Shown here one piece after another: positions 27,208-37,132 of a stretch of DNA of 64,000 bases (within the stretch, counting starts at the first letter, position 1; the number at the start of each line of letters is the position of its first letter). The position numbers and the translations under genes were made by a program. The notes under the pieces are model-generated. The model had not been told where the DNA came from. It saw only the letters and a program-made list of their open reading frames with translations, and did not search any database. Origin of the DNA: Paraburkholderia largidicola (GTDB lineage: Bacteria; Pseudomonadota; Gammaproteobacteria; Burkholderiales; Burkholderiaceae); contig NZ_AP023174.1 in assembly GCF_013426895.1 (NCBI RefSeq), positions 2,976,001 to 3,040,000 on the forward strand, read 5' to 3'.

Positions 27208-28140
27208 TCAGACCCGGCTCAACAGTTCCGCCAGTTCGTCCTGCGCGCCCTCGCCGTTCGGCCCAGGTTCGCCCTGCATGCGGCCGCGCAAATAGGCATC
27301 GAATGCATCTTTCACTTCGGGATGGCGCAACGCGAACTCGACCGTCGCCTTCAGATAGCCGAGCTTGCTGCCGCAGTCGAAGCGCTTGCCGTTGTACTGG
27401 TACGCGAGCGCCTGCTCCGAGCCGAGCAGCGACTGGATCGCGTCGGTCAACTGGATTTCGCCACCCGCACCGGGTTGTTGACGGCGCAGATGATCGAAGA
27501 TCGCGGGCATCAGCACGTAGCGGCCCACGACGCCGAGATTCGACGGCGCATCTTCAGGCGCGGGCTTTTCGACGATCCCGGACATCTTGAAGAGCCGATC
27601 GTCCCACCGCTTGCCGTCGATCACGCCATACGAGCGCGATTCCTGCTTGCCGATCTCCTCGACACCGACAATCGAGCAATGATAATGATTGAACAGGCTC
27701 ACCATCTGCGACAGAACGGGCGGCTCGCCATCGAGCAAATCGTCGGCGAGGATCACGGCGAACGGTTCGTCGCCGACCAGCTTTTCCGCGCACAGCACCG
27801 CATGTCCGAGCCCGAGCGGCTCCGACTGGCGCACATAGCAGCATTCGACATGGCTCGGCTTGATGTTCTGCACCAGTTCCAGCAGCGCGAGCTTGCCGCG
27901 CGCGAGGAGCTCGCACTCGACCTCGTAGGATTTGTCGAAATGGTCTTCGATCGCGCGCTTGCTGCGCCCCGTGACGAAGATCATCTCCGTGATGCCCGCC
28001 GCGATTGCCTCCTCGACTGCGTACTGGATCAGCGGCTTGTCCACGACCGGCAGCATTTCTTTCGGGCTCGCCTTCGTCGCGGGAAGGAATCGGGTGCCGA
28101 GACCGGCCACCGGGAACACCGCCTTGCGTATGCTGAGCAT
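27208..28140 (-). CDS. galU: UTP-glucose-1-phosphate uridylyltransferase
   Basis: Makes UDP-glucose, needed for the priming step by the WcaJ-like transferase and for envelope sugars. I start the 310-residue protein at 28140, where [22 protein letters not shown] begins as in the family, with AAAGAGG upstream; the 76-codon extension is non-coding. It shows [21 protein letters not shown] with the catalytic Lys, [26 protein letters not shown] and [18 protein letters not shown]. The acidic-Gly tail [18 protein letters not shown] is a small extension. It is divergent from the second AraC-type regulator. BceT in cepacian clusters is a GalU-type enzyme. Confidence 0.94.
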   Translation of the reverse strand: MLSIRKAVFPVAGLGTRFLPATKASPKEMLPVVDKPLIQYAVEEAIAAGITEMIFVTGRSKRAIEDHFDKSYEVECELLARGKLALLELVQNIKPSHVECCYVRQSEPLGLGHAVLCAEKLVGDEPFAVILADDLLDGEPPVLSQMVSLFNHYHCSIVGVEEIGKQESRSYGVIDGKRWDDRLFKMSGIVEKPAPEDAPSNLGVVGRYVLMPAIFDHLRRQQPGAGGEIQLTDAIQSLLGSEQALAYQYNGKRFDCGSKLGYLKATVEFALRHPEVKDAFDAYLRGRMQGEPGPNGEGAQDELAELLSRV

Positions 28141-28328
28141 GCTCGCGCCTCTTTTGAGTGGTTTGATAAGCATCGATACGCCAGCGTATTCCGCGAATAT
28201 CGAGCCGATCTGCCAACTTCTCGGTATTTTCCGACTCAAACCGACAGCGCCTGAAAACATGGGCCTATGATGGACCCAAGGCACGCAGACCTTTATTCTT
28301 TCGCCGTCCTCGGCACTGGAGACAGACG

Positions 28329-29393
28329 ATGCGATATGAGCACGCGGTGAGTCGGTGGCTGGATTCAACCTCGTCGAGCGCAGTCGTCAATGTCGGGCAC
28401 ATGGTCAAACGTATCGGCATTCTCGTTTTTGAACGGTTTCCGCTGAGCGACGTGTGTCTGCTCGCTGACGCATTCCGGCTCGCCAACGAAGCACAGGCCG
28501 ATCAGTCCGGCCCCGAGGGAATGGGTATCGAACCCTCCTATTCGATCGTGATGCTGTCCGAAATGGGCGGCAGCGTCGTCAGCAGCTGTTCGCTGCGCGT
28601 GTGGACGGAAAGCCTCAATGGACCGCTGCTGAACGGCTTCGATACGCTGTTCATCGTCGGCGGTCCGGGCGCGTCGCGCGCGAAGGCAAACGAACGGCTG
28701 ATCCGGCGCCTGCGCGCCATCGCGCCGAAAATCCGCGTGGTCAAGGCGCTCGACGAAGGCCTCGGCGTGCTAGCGGCCGCCGATCTCGCCTTCGAGCGGC
28801 GCGGCTGGCGCAGCATGTCGGGCGCAACCGACGACTCTGGCAAGCCCGCCACGCCCCTCGCGAGCGACACGCAATGGCAGATCGAGCCCGGCGCCTCGAT
28901 CGACGTCGACGCGCCCGTGCGTTCGATCGCGGCGGCGCTCACCGTCATCAAGCGCGATCACGGCACGCCGATCGCGCGGCTCGTGTCGGAGCGCGCGCTA
29001 TCGGGCACGTCGCGACGGCTCGATGCGATTCTCGACGACGACGAAAAAAAGGGCATCACCCGCAAGATCACGACGGCCGCGCACTGGATCCGCGAGAACT
29101 ACACGCGTCACATTTCGGTGGCGGAAGCCGCCGAAGTCGCGAAGATGAGCGAGCGCAATTTCCTGCGGCGCTTCAAGGCGCAAGTGGGACTCACGCCGTC
29201 GGAATACCTGCTGCGCGCACGGCTCGACGCGAGTTGCCTGCTGCTGACGGAGACCGACATGTCGATCGACGGCATTGCACGGCGCTGCGGCGTGCGCAGC
29301 GGCGACGGGCTCGCGAAGATTTTCCGTAAGCGTCTGTCCATTTCCCCGACCGACTATCGCGCGGCACACCGGCACAGCATGTCGAAGAGCTGA
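28329..29393 (+). CDS. AraC/GlxA-type transcriptional regulator, paralogue of the EPS regulator
   Basis: A 354-residue regulator with the same layout as the protein at 22035: N-terminal DJ-1/PfpI-like domain ([20 protein letters not shown] near 25, [21 protein letters not shown] near 105) and C-terminal AraC domain ([22 protein letters not shown] near 258, [20 protein letters not shown]). The nucleophile-elbow region reads [19 protein letters not shown] and lacks the expected Cys. GGAG lies 7 bases before ATG 28329; a start at Met25 is possible. It is divergent from galU with a 188-bp gap. Sequence similarity to the other regulator is strongest in the helix-turn-helix, so they may share or compete for sites. 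Confidence 0.84.
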   Translation: MRYEHAVSRWLDSTSSSAVVNVGHMVKRIGILVFERFPLSDVCLLADAFRLANEAQADQSGPEGMGIEPSYSIVMLSEMGGSVVSSCSLRVWTESLNGPLLNGFDTLFIVGGPGASRAKANERLIRRLRAIAPKIRVVKALDEGLGVLAAADLAFERRGWRSMSGATDDSGKPATPLASDTQWQIEPGASIDVDAPVRSIAAALTVIKRDHGTPIARLVSERALSGTSRRLDAILDDDEKKGITRKITTAAHWIRENYTRHISVAEAAEVAKMSERNFLRRFKAQVGLTPSEYLLRARLDASCLLLTETDMSIDGIARRCGVRSGDGLAKIFRKRLSISPTDYRAAHRHSMSKS

Positions 29394-29548
29394 TCCCGGC
29401 GACGTGGACTGTTGGCCCGCATTCCCGTATTTGGGACGATGCGTTTCGCATCGACGCGGGCATGAGCTAATAACAAAAATAACGTTGGTGGCAGCGGACA
29501 GGCGCCCGTAGGATTCGCCCTTTTGCGCGTTTTGCGCGTTCCCGCCGC

Positions 29549-31042
29549 ATGTCCACTGTTCTCGCGCCCGAAACAGGCGTCGCGCAAGCATCTTCCCGCG
29601 CGCACAGCAAGCCTGTCATCCGTTCCGCCGCCGACGTCTCGGCACTCGTCAACCAGGGCGCCGCCATTGGCAGCGACGCGCGCATCGTCGTCGCGATCGC
29701 GCTCGGCGGCGTGTTTCTCGATGCCTACGATCTCGGCGCGCTGGCGTTCGGCCTCAAGGACGTCGCGCGCGAATTCTCGCTGACGCCCGCAGGCACGGGT
29801 TTCGTCGCTTCCGCGATCACGTTCGGCGCGATCGTCGGCGCGTTTCTCGGCGGCTTTCTGACCGATCGCATCGGCCGCTACCGCGTGTTCATGGCCGACA
29901 TGTTCTTCTTCGTGATCGCCGCGCTCGCCTGCGCGTTCGCGCCGAACGCGTGGGTGCTCGGCGGCGCGCGCTTCGTGATGGGTCTCGGCGTCGGCATCGA
30001 CCTGCCCGTCGCGATGGCGTTTCTCGCCGAGTTCTCGCGGCTGCAAGGCAAGGGCAACAAGGCCGCGCGCGTCGCGATGTGGTGCCCCGTCTGGTATGCG
30101 GCGATCAGCGTGTCGTATCTGCTCGTGCTGGCGTTCTATGCGACCTTGCCGGAGGCTCATCAGCCTCTGCTATGGCGCCTGATTCTCGGCTTTGGCGCCG
30201 TGCCGGCGATCGTCATCATCCTGATCCGCAGCCGCTATATCAGCGAATCGCCTGTATGGGCCGCGAATCAGGGCGATCTGAACGGTGCCGCGCAGATTCT
30301 CAAGCGCTCGTACGGTATCGATGCGGACGTCGCGCCGGATGCCGCCGCCAACGCGAAGCAGAATCACGTGCGCACGGCATCGTGGAAGAATTACGGCACG
30401 CTGCTCAAGGGCGTGTATCTGAAGCGAACGGTGCTCGCGACGGTCATCGCAATCGCGTCGTCGTTTGCGTATAACGCGGTCGCGTTCGGTTTGCCGGTGA
30501 TCATCTCGAGCTTCCTCGCGCAGTCGATGCTCACCACGATCCTCGCGTCGCTCGTGCTCAATCTTGCGTTTGCGTTCGTCGGCGGCGTCATCGCGGTCCG
30601 AACGGTGCCGAAGTTCGGCGCGTGGAACATGACGGTGCTCGGCTACGCGTGCCAGCTCGTCGCGCTGGTCGGTCTTGCTGTCGTCGGCAAGCCGGCGGGT
30701 GGCGCGCAGGTCGCCACCGCGATCGCGATGCTCGCGCTGTTCCTGTTCGGCCAGGGCTTCGGGCCCGGCTCGCACAGCATGACCTTCGCTTCCTTGAGCT
30801 ATCCGACTTCGCTGCGCGGCGTCGGCGTCGGCTTCAACCAGACGCTGATGCGCGCAAGCTCGACCGTCTCGCTGTTTCTGTTCCCCGTGCTCGCCGCCGC
30901 GCTGCATACGCGCGTGTTCTGGATCATCGCCGTCGCGCCGCTGTGCGGCCTGATTGCGCTGCTCGCGATCCGCTGGGAGCCGTCGGGCTACGACGTGGAC
31001 GCGGAAGACTTCGCGCCGGCCGCGTCGCTCAGGCAGCAATAG
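29549..31042 (+). CDS. MFS transporter (metabolite:proton symporter type)
   Basis: A 497-residue major facilitator superfamily permease with 12 predicted helices. Helix 1 is VVAIALGGVFLDAYDLGALAF near residue 50, the family motif A is FLTDRIGRYRVFMAD between helices 2 and 3, and RFVMGLGVGIDLPVAMAFLAE is helix 4. A polar ~100-residue central part (residues 215-290) includes NQGDLNGAAQILKRSYG. Sugar porter and aromatic-acid porter families both fit; the Asp in FLDAYDLG helix 1 resembles the acid:H+ symporter (AAHS) group. No ribosome site is evident before ATG 29549. It ends with a strong terminator. Substrate unknown. Confidence 0.86.
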   Translation: MSTVLAPETGVAQASSRAHSKPVIRSAADVSALVNQGAAIGSDARIVVAIALGGVFLDAYDLGALAFGLKDVAREFSLTPAGTGFVASAITFGAIVGAFLGGFLTDRIGRYRVFMADMFFFVIAALACAFAPNAWVLGGARFVMGLGVGIDLPVAMAFLAEFSRLQGKGNKAARVAMWCPVWYAAISVSYLLVLAFYATLPEAHQPLLWRLILGFGAVPAIVIILIRSRYISESPVWAANQGDLNGAAQILKRSYGIDADVAPDAAANAKQNHVRTASWKNYGTLLKGVYLKRTVLATVIAIASSFAYNAVAFGLPVIISSFLAQSMLTTILASLVLNLAFAFVGGVIAVRTVPKFGAWNMTVLGYACQLVALVGLAVVGKPAGGAQVATAIAMLALFLFGQGFGPGSHSMTFASLSYPTSLRGVGVGFNQTLMRASSTVSLFLFPVLAAALHTRVFWIIAVAPLCGLIALLAIRWEPSGYDVDAEDFAPAASLRQQ

Positions 31043-31102
31043 CCCGCGCGCTTCCTGCACCAGGCGGAACAGCGCGACATTCGCTGTCGTCGCCATACCG
31101 AC

Positions 31103-31134
31103 AAGGGTCTCCGGGCAACCGGAGACCCTTTTTT
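31103..31134 (+). terminator. Rho-independent terminator after MFS gene
   Basis: AAGGGTCTCCGG (31103-31114) and CCGGAGACCCTT (31119-31130) form a perfect 12-bp stem capped by a GCAA tetraloop, followed by a run of six T. Confidence 0.92.
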
Positions 31135-31330
31135 ACATTCGACGGCGCAAACAGTTGAGAAATGGCACCGCGTGTCGTGCGTCGCCAACGCCTTATTCTG
31201 GAGTCCAGATATTTGCATTTATCGAGATGAAAAGACGTGCAATGATCGCGCCGCTACGCCCATGTGGTGCCTGCATATTGACGTCACCTGCGAGCGGGCA
31301 TTCGTAAAAGAACGTTTTCATCTCAACGTC

Positions 31331-31684
31331 ATGATCAATTTCCTGCTCGATCTGATTTCGAACCTGATCATCCTCGCCATGCTGCTGACGGCCTGTTGCG
31401 TGATCAACTGGATGAGGCCAGACGCGAAGGCGAACGGCTATCGGGTGTTCGTGGTGCTCGTCGCGATCGCGCTGCTGTTCGACGGGGCGCTGACCTTTCT
31501 GGTGTTCGCCGATTCGCAGGCGCGCTATGGCAAGTTCAGCACGGCGCAAGCATTCGTTCCGCGCCTTGCCGCGTATGTCGCGGCATGCGGCATCGCCATC
31601 GGCCTGTCGCGTATGCGCAGCCGCAAGGCAGCCGGGCGCGCCGGCGGGCGCACCGTCATCCGCACGTCGCCTTCCGCCCATTGA
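31331..31684 (+). CDS. Small membrane protein of unknown function
   Basis: A 117-residue protein I do not recognise. Three hydrophobic segments are seen: LLDLISNLIILAMLLTACCV near residue 5-25, YRVFVVLVAIALLFDGALTF near 38-58 and VPRLAAYVAACGIAIGL near 74-92. An Arg/Gly-rich basic tail follows. The start at 31331 is chosen because the upstream extension is polar and non-family-like, but no clear ribosome site exists for either. It lies between the MFS terminator and mscS, same strand, with 271 bp before mscS, so it is probably monocistronic. Confidence 0.6.
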   Translation: MINFLLDLISNLIILAMLLTACCVINWMRPDAKANGYRVFVVLVAIALLFDGALTFLVFADSQARYGKFSTAQAFVPRLAAYVAACGIAIGLSRMRSRKAAGRAGGRTVIRTSPSAH

Positions 31685-31955
31685 CCGCGATCGGCGTGGA
31701 CCGTTTTCCGCCTGGAATATGTCTTGCTGACGGCCGCGCCATCGCCTATAACAGTCGATGATTGCAAGCGGCGGCAACAGCGCCGCCGTTTCTCGCATAT
31801 CGGGCAACCTGCCCGCTCAAGCCGTTCGCCGTACGAATAACAAGTCGTGTAGCACAAGCGATGGACGCGGCGTCCGCTCTGCTGGTCCGCCTCGCGTCCA
31901 CTGCGCCGTCGCATGCACGTAGTCAGTCATACGAACCGACTCAAGCGAGGGAATC

Positions 31956-32768
31956 GTGGATATCGAAGCCGTACGCGTCTTTCTGATGACCCGGGGCATC
32001 GACTTCGGGACCAAGGTACTCGGTGCGATCGTTCTGTGGATCGTCGGGCGATGGGTGATCGGACTCGTCATCGGCCTGTTGCGCAAGGTGCTCGCGCGCA
32101 ACAGCAAGGTCGACCCGACGCTCGCGCACTACCTCGGCTCGATCCTCGGCGCGCTGCTGAACCTGATCCTGATCCTCGCGATTTTGCAGGTATTCGGCGT
32201 GCAGACCACGTCGTTCGCCGCGCTGCTCGCGGGCCTCGGTCTGGCGATCGGCACCGCGTGGGGCGGTCTGCTCGCGCATTTCGCGGCGGGCATCTTCATG
32301 CAGGTGCTGCGACCATTCAAGGTCGGCGATTTCGTGACGGCGGGCGGCGTGACGGGGACGGTTCAGGAACTCGGCCTGTTCGGCACGACGATCGTTACGC
32401 CTGACAACGTGCTGACCATCGTCGGCAATAACACGATCTTCGCGGGCATCATTTCCAATTTCAGCGCGCAGCCGGTACGGCGGGTCGAACTGACGGCGAA
32501 GGTCGCGAACGGCGTCGATCCCATCGATGCGGCGAACCGCTTGCGGGCCGCCGTCACGAAGATTCCGAATGTGTCGGAAAGCCCGCCGCCCGATATCGAG
32601 GTGCTGTCGTTCACGCCGGAAGGTCCGCTGCTGTGCGTGCGGCCTTACACGCACAACGACAACTACTGGCAGGTGTATTTCGACACGAATCGCGCGATCA
32701 TCGAAACGTTCCGCGAAGCGGGCTACCCGACGCCGGAAACGCCTGTCGTGCGGCGCGTGGCGCCGTAG
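31956..32768 (+). CDS. MscS-family mechanosensitive channel
   Basis: A 270-residue small-conductance mechanosensitive channel homologue that would release solutes on hypo-osmotic shock. It starts with GTG at 31956 behind GAGGGAA. Helix 1 is VLGAIVLWIVGRWVIGLVIG, helix 2 LLNLILILAILQVFGV, and the pore-lining helix 3 is FAALLAGLGLAIGTAWGGLLAHFAAG near 88-112, followed by the beta domain (VGDFVTAGGVTGTVQELGLF, TIVTPDNVLTIVGNN). Length and order match E. coli MscS (286 aa). It converges on dedA with a hairpin between. Confidence 0.92.
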   Translation: MDIEAVRVFLMTRGIDFGTKVLGAIVLWIVGRWVIGLVIGLLRKVLARNSKVDPTLAHYLGSILGALLNLILILAILQVFGVQTTSFAALLAGLGLAIGTAWGGLLAHFAAGIFMQVLRPFKVGDFVTAGGVTGTVQELGLFGTTIVTPDNVLTIVGNNTIFAGIISNFSAQPVRRVELTAKVANGVDPIDAANRLRAAVTKIPNVSESPPPDIEVLSFTPEGPLLCVRPYTHNDNYWQVYFDTNRAIIETFREAGYPTPETPVVRRVAP

Positions 32769-32796
32769 CGTTTCTGCTGCGATTGCATCCTCTGCG

Positions 32797-32824
32797 CAGC
32801 AGGCACCGCGCGCGATGCCTGCTG
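32797..32824. terminator. Hairpin between convergent mscS and dedA
   Basis: CAGCAGGCA (32797-32805) pairs with TGCCTGCTG (32816-32824) over a GC-rich 10-nt loop. No T-tract on either side, so it is a weaker terminator candidate. Confidence 0.4.
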
Positions 32825-32829
32825 GCCGC

Positions 32830-33504
32830 TTAGTCGGCCGAGCGTGACGGCTGACGCTTGCTGCGCATGATCTTCCATAGCGCGCCGAGCGCGACGGGCA
32901 CGACAGCGGCACCGATACCGACCAGCGCGATCACATTCAGATACTGGCGGATGAACGGAATATTGCCGAAGAAGAAACCGAGCAGCGTCAGAAGCAGCAC
33001 CCAGAACAGCGCGCCCGCGACGTTGAAGAACTGGAACCGCTTGACGCTCATCTGCGACGCGCCTGCGACGAACGGCGCAAAGGTCCGCACGACGGGAATG
33101 AAACGGGCGAGCACGATCGTCTTGCCGCCGTGGCGCTCGTAGAAGTTGTGCGTCTTGCGCAGCGCTTCGCGATCGAGGAAGCGTTCGAGCACGGGTATGT
33201 GCGAGTCGAACACCTTCGGCCCGATTGCCCGGCCGATCATGTAGTTCACCGTGTTGCCGAGCACGGCCGCCACCAGCAGCAGCACGATCAGCAACTCGAT
33301 ATTCATCTCGCCCGTCGCGCAGAACGCGCCGCCGATGAACAGCAGCGAGTCGCCCGGCAGAAACGGCAGCACGACGAGGCCTGTCTCGCAGAACACGATG
33401 AGGAACAGCACCGCGTAGACCCACGCGCCGTACTGATGAATGAAGACTCCCAGAAACTTGTCGATGTGCAGGACAAGATTGAAGAATTGCAGCAGCGTGT
33501 CCAA
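32830..33504 (-). CDS. DedA family membrane protein
   Basis: A 224-residue DedA/SNARE-associated-type integral membrane protein; bacterial DedA proteins are implicated in undecaprenyl-phosphate recycling and membrane homeostasis. I start at a TTG at 33504 because AAGGA sits six bases before it and the encoded MDTLLQFFNLVLHIDKFL is the family N-terminus; codons upstream are Arg-rich and non-homologous. Conserved blocks are FCETGLVVLPFLPGDSLLFIGG near 40, GNTVNYMIGRAIG near 82 and FIPVVRTFAPFVAGASQM near 130 with the family Arg. It is divergent from mutL. Confidence 0.9.
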   Translation of the reverse strand: MDTLLQFFNLVLHIDKFLGVFIHQYGAWVYAVLFLIVFCETGLVVLPFLPGDSLLFIGGAFCATGEMNIELLIVLLLVAAVLGNTVNYMIGRAIGPKVFDSHIPVLERFLDREALRKTHNFYERHGGKTIVLARFIPVVRTFAPFVAGASQMSVKRFQFFNVAGALFWVLLLTLLGFFFGNIPFIRQYLNVIALVGIGAAVVPVALGALWKIMRSKRQPSRSAD

Positions 33505-33686
33505 AGGTCGTCCTTTTAAAAGCAGATGGCTGGCATGACGGGGACGGCGGCCCGTCTTGTCTGGCGGTTTGGCGCGCCTCACGCAGGTCACGGCAGTGAC
33601 GAAGCGTCCCGAGGCACGAAATTGACCGCGCAATGATACCGAAAGTGCCATGACGACCTTAAAAAATGTCGCCTGCTTTGTGCACG

Positions 33687-33716
33687 TTCAGACGATCTGC
33701 GACGAATCGCTATAAT
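33687..33716 (+). promoter_or_regulatory. Candidate promoter overlapping mutL start region
   Basis: TATAAT at 33711-33716 is a perfect -10 box. TTCAGA at 33687-33692 is a 4/6 -35 with an 18-bp spacer. Transcription would begin near 33723, at or within the first mutL ATG. Confidence 0.5.
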
Positions 33717-33722
33717 TTCGCC

Positions 33723-35816
33723 ATGTCCGCGATCCCCGAATCTTCCGAAACGCGTGCCAACGCGCCCGCCGGCGCACCTGCCGCGCCGAATTCCATGTCC
33801 GACCGCGACGAGAACGCAGCCGAACGCGACCTCACGCCGCGTCCGCTGCGTGCAATCCAGCCACTGCCCGACCAGCTGATCAGCCAGATCGCCGCAGGCG
33901 AAGTGGTCGAGCGGCCGGCGTCAGTGGTGAAGGAATTGCTCGAGAACGCGCTCGACGCGGGCGCGAAAACGCTGCGCATCCTGCTCGACGAAGGCGGCGT
34001 CAAACGCATCTCGATCACCGACGACGGCTGCGGCATTCCCGAAGGCGAGCTCGCGCTCGCGCTGATGCGTCACGCGACCAGCAAAATCCGCTCGCTCGCC
34101 GAGCTCGAAGCCGTGGCGACACTCGGGTTCCGAGGTGAGGCACTGGCGTCGATTGCGTCGGTGTCGGACATGCACATCACGAGCCGCACTGAGAACGATT
34201 CGCACGCGACGCGCATCGACGCGCAGACAGGCGCGCTGTCGCCCGCAGCGGGCACGCGCGGCACGACGATCGAAGTGCGCGAGCTGTACTTCAACACGCC
34301 GGCGCGCCGTAAATTTCTCAAGAGCGAGCAGACCGAACTCGGCCATTGCCTGGAGATGATCCGGCGCGCGGCGCTCGCGCGGCCCGATGTTGCGATTTCG
34401 GTGCTGCATAACGGCCGCGCCGTCGAGCACTGGAACGCCAGCGATCCCGCGACTCGCGTCGCGAAGATTCTCGGCGAGACGTTCGCGACCGCGCATCTGC
34501 CGCTCGACGAATCGGCGGGACCGCTGGCCGTCTACGGTTGCGCCGGTCTGCCGACCGCAAGCCGCGGCCGCGCCGATCAGCAGTATTTCTTCGTCAACGG
34601 CCGCTTCGTGCGCGACAAGCTGCTCACGCACGCCGTGCGCGCCGCGTACGAAGATGTGCTGCACGGCGACCGTTATCCGTCGTATGTGCTGTTCCTCGAT
34701 CTGCCGCCCGAGGCCGTCGACGTGAACGTGCATCCGTCGAAGATCGAAGTGCGCTTTCGCGATTCGCGCTCGATTCACCAGTTCGTGTTCCATGCCGTGC
34801 AGCGCTCGCTGGCGCGACATGCGGGTGCATCGCCGGAAACGACGTCGGGCGGACACGCCGCGCGCATCGAGCCGATGCCGATGCCGTTTCCGACGCCGGC
34901 AACGCCCGCGACGCCCACCACCCCCGGTTCATTCGGCTCGACGCCGCTTGGCGGCGGCTTCCGGGTCAGCGATGGCGGCAGCTCGCAACCGGGCAACACG
35001 TGGCTGCGCCAGGCGCGCATGACGCAGGGCACGCTGCCCGTCGCGCAGCCGCTCGCGCTCTACGACGCGCTGTTCGGACGCAAGGACACGGGCGCGGGCA
35101 CACAGCAAGGCACGACTACGTTTGAACTGCGCGACGCGCCGGACACGGCTGATGGCGTCGGCGCGCCATCCCCGTTCGCGGGTTTTGCGCCAAAGCCGCC
35201 CATCGCGCCGCAGAGCTTCGATGCGCATGACGAGCAGCCGCTCGGATTCGCGCTCGGTCAGATCCACGGCATCTACGTGCTCGCCCAGAACGCGCGCGGA
35301 CTCGTGATCGTCGATATGCACGCGGCGCATGAGCGCATCCTGTATGAGCAGTTCAAGAACGCACTCGTGGATCGAGCGATTGCCGTGCAGCCGCTGTTGA
35401 TCCCCGTGTCGATGCCGGCTGATGGTGTCGAGATCGGTGTCGTCGAAGAGGAACGCGAGACGCTCGATGCGCTCGGCTTCGATCTGGCCGTGCTGTCGCC
35501 GACGAGTATTGCGATTCGCGCCGTCCCGGCGCTGCTGAAGGATGCCGATTTGCAGGCGCTGGCGCGCGCGGTGCTGTCCGATCTGCACGCGTACGGCGGC
35601 TCGCGCGTGTTGACCGAGCGTCAGCACGAACTGCTCGGCACACTGGCCTGCCATCACGCGGTGCGCGCTAACCGGCGCCTCACGCTCGACGAAATGAATG
35701 CGCTACTGCGCCAGATGGAAGCGACGGAGCGCGCGGACCAGTGCAATCACGGGCGGCCGACGTGGTATCAGTTGACGCTAGCCGATCTTGATCGGCTGTT
35801 CATGCGCGGACAGTGA
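33723..35816 (+). CDS. mutL: DNA mismatch repair protein MutL
   Basis: Matchmaker of methyl/strand-directed mismatch repair, coupling MutS to downstream nuclease and helicase. The 697-residue protein has the GHKL ATPase domain: [20 protein letters not shown] near residue 56, [15 protein letters not shown] and [12 protein letters not shown] near 135. A long Pro/Gly/Thr-rich linker (about 380-490) leads to the C-terminal dimerisation domain with [18 protein letters not shown]. That matches the D-[QM]-H-A-x2-E-x4-E motif of endonuclease-type MutL, as expected outside enteric bacteria. The N-terminus is ~45 residues longer than usual; Met25 at 33795 is an alternative start. No ribosome site is seen before either. 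miaA follows 58 bp downstream. Confidence 0.95.
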   Translation: MSAIPESSETRANAPAGAPAAPNSMSDRDENAAERDLTPRPLRAIQPLPDQLISQIAAGEVVERPASVVKELLENALDAGAKTLRILLDEGGVKRISITDDGCGIPEGELALALMRHATSKIRSLAELEAVATLGFRGEALASIASVSDMHITSRTENDSHATRIDAQTGALSPAAGTRGTTIEVRELYFNTPARRKFLKSEQTELGHCLEMIRRAALARPDVAISVLHNGRAVEHWNASDPATRVAKILGETFATAHLPLDESAGPLAVYGCAGLPTASRGRADQQYFFVNGRFVRDKLLTHAVRAAYEDVLHGDRYPSYVLFLDLPPEAVDVNVHPSKIEVRFRDSRSIHQFVFHAVQRSLARHAGASPETTSGGHAARIEPMPMPFPTPATPATPTTPGSFGSTPLGGGFRVSDGGSSQPGNTWLRQARMTQGTLPVAQPLALYDALFGRKDTGAGTQQGTTTFELRDAPDTADGVGAPSPFAGFAPKPPIAPQSFDAHDEQPLGFALGQIHGIYVLAQNARGLVIVDMHAAHERILYEQFKNALVDRAIAVQPLLIPVSMPADGVEIGVVEEERETLDALGFDLAVLSPTSIAIRAVPALLKDADLQALARAVLSDLHAYGGSRVLTERQHELLGTLACHHAVRANRRLTLDEMNALLRQMEATERADQCNHGRPTWYQLTLADLDRLFMRGQ

Positions 35817-35874
35817 GCGGGTTCGTTTTGCACTGCCGCTTACGCCTGTCATCCCGTATGTCATCACGCCTCTC

Positions 35875-36825
35875 ATGACGCAGCACGCACCTCAACCGAT
35901 CGCCTGCCTGCTCGGCCCGACGGCTTCCGGCAAGACGGCGGCCGCGCTGGCGTTCGCTGCGCGCGCGCCTGTCGAGATCGTCAGCGTCGATTCGGCGCTG
36001 GTGTATCGCGAGATGGATATCGGCACGGCGAAGCCGTCGGCGGAAGAACGCGCCGTCGCGCCTCACCATCTGATCGACATCGTCGATCCTGTCGATGCCT
36101 ACTCTGCCGCCGATTTCCGCGCCGACGCGCTGCGCCTGGTCGGCGAGATCGTGGCGCGCGGCAACGTGCCGTTGCTGGTTGGCGGCACGATGCTGTACTA
36201 CAAGGCGTTGACGCAAGGGCTGAACGATCTTCCCGCCGCCGATCCCGACGTGCGCGCGACGCTCGATGCCGACGCTGCGCGCGAGGGCTGGCCTGCACTG
36301 CACGCGCGCCTCGCGGCTGTCGATGCAGTCACGGCGGCGCGACTTGCTCCGAACGATTCGCAGCGTATCCAGCGGGCGCTTGAAGTGTTCATGCTGACGG
36401 GGCAACCGATGTCGGCGTTGCTCGCCGCGCCCACGCGCGATGACGATGCAGCGCGGCTTTATCGATTCGTTCCGATTGCGTTGGAGCCGTCTGATCGTAG
36501 TGTGCTGCATGCGCGCATTGCGGCGCGGTTTGATGCGATGCTTGCGGCTGGGTTTATTGACGAGGTGAGGCGGTTGCGCGCGCGTGGGGATTTGCATCCC
36601 GGGTTGCCTTCGATGCGGTGTGTGGGGTATCGGCAGGCCTGGGAGTATCTCGACGGCGAGACCGATTACGACACCATGCGGGATAAGGGCGTCTTTGCGA
36701 CGCGGCAGTTGTGTAAGAGGCAGCTTACGTGGCTGCGAGCTATGCCTGGGCGGGTTGTGGTTGATTGTTGTGGGGCGGAGGCTACTGCGCTTGCCTTGCA
36801 GGCTATTGAACGTGTTGTTGGTTGA
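35875..36825 (+). CDS. miaA: tRNA dimethylallyltransferase
   Basis: Transfers a dimethylallyl group to N6 of A37 in tRNAs reading codons that begin with U. The 316-residue protein starts at 35875 ([20 protein letters not shown]) with the P-loop GPTASGKT near residue 14. It then shows [51 protein letters not shown] and the tRNA-contact block [19 protein letters not shown] near 245. The mutL-miaA order is conserved in many proteobacteria. The last ~200 bases have lower third-position GC than the rest of the gene. A dispersed repeat begins just past the stop. Confidence 0.95.
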   Translation: MTQHAPQPIACLLGPTASGKTAAALAFAARAPVEIVSVDSALVYREMDIGTAKPSAEERAVAPHHLIDIVDPVDAYSAADFRADALRLVGEIVARGNVPLLVGGTMLYYKALTQGLNDLPAADPDVRATLDADAAREGWPALHARLAAVDAVTAARLAPNDSQRIQRALEVFMLTGQPMSALLAAPTRDDDAARLYRFVPIALEPSDRSVLHARIAARFDAMLAAGFIDEVRRLRARGDLHPGLPSMRCVGYRQAWEYLDGETDYDTMRDKGVFATRQLCKRQLTWLRAMPGRVVVDCCGAEATALALQAIERVVG

Positions 36826-36857
36826 GGTTTTTTGTTCTGCGACGCGTTGGGTGTTTT

Positions 36858-36977
36858 TTCGCTGGCATCCGCGTTGTGCCTCTGGTTTGCGAGCGTTGCC
36901 CCTGTGCGGGGCGGCACCTACTTTTTCTTTGCCGCCGCAAAGAAAAGTAGGCAAAAGAAAGCGGCTCACACCGCCAG
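36858..36977. repeat. Dispersed intergenic repeat, left copy
   Basis: This ~120-bp block is nearly identical to the reverse complement of 38783-38901. It contains GTTGCCCCTGTGCGGGGCGG and a hairpin in which CCTACTTTTTCTTTG (36917-36931) faces CAAAGAAAAGTAGG (36938-36951), with one bulged T. It follows the miaA stop. Weaker similarity continues to about 37120. I recognise this sequence type as common between Burkholderia genes, from memory only. Confidence 0.85.
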
Positions 36978-37122
36978 TTCTTGTATTTGCCTGAGGGCCC
37001 CCACAGGTTCTTACACTTCACGCGTCAACGCACCTGTCCACGCTCGTTGCCAACGTTCTCTCCCTACGCCTCACCCGCTTCACGTGCCCGCGTCGCAGCA
37101 CGCCGCGCCAGATAGTCCACGG

Positions 37123-37131
37123 CCGCCCAGG
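37123..37131. repeat. Target-site duplication of the IS256-family element, left copy
   Basis: CCGCCCAGG occurs here and again at 38502-38510, immediately outside the two inverted repeats. An 8-9-bp duplication is usual for IS256-family insertions. One base of ambiguity remains at the left junction. Confidence 0.75.
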
Positions 37132-37132
37132 G

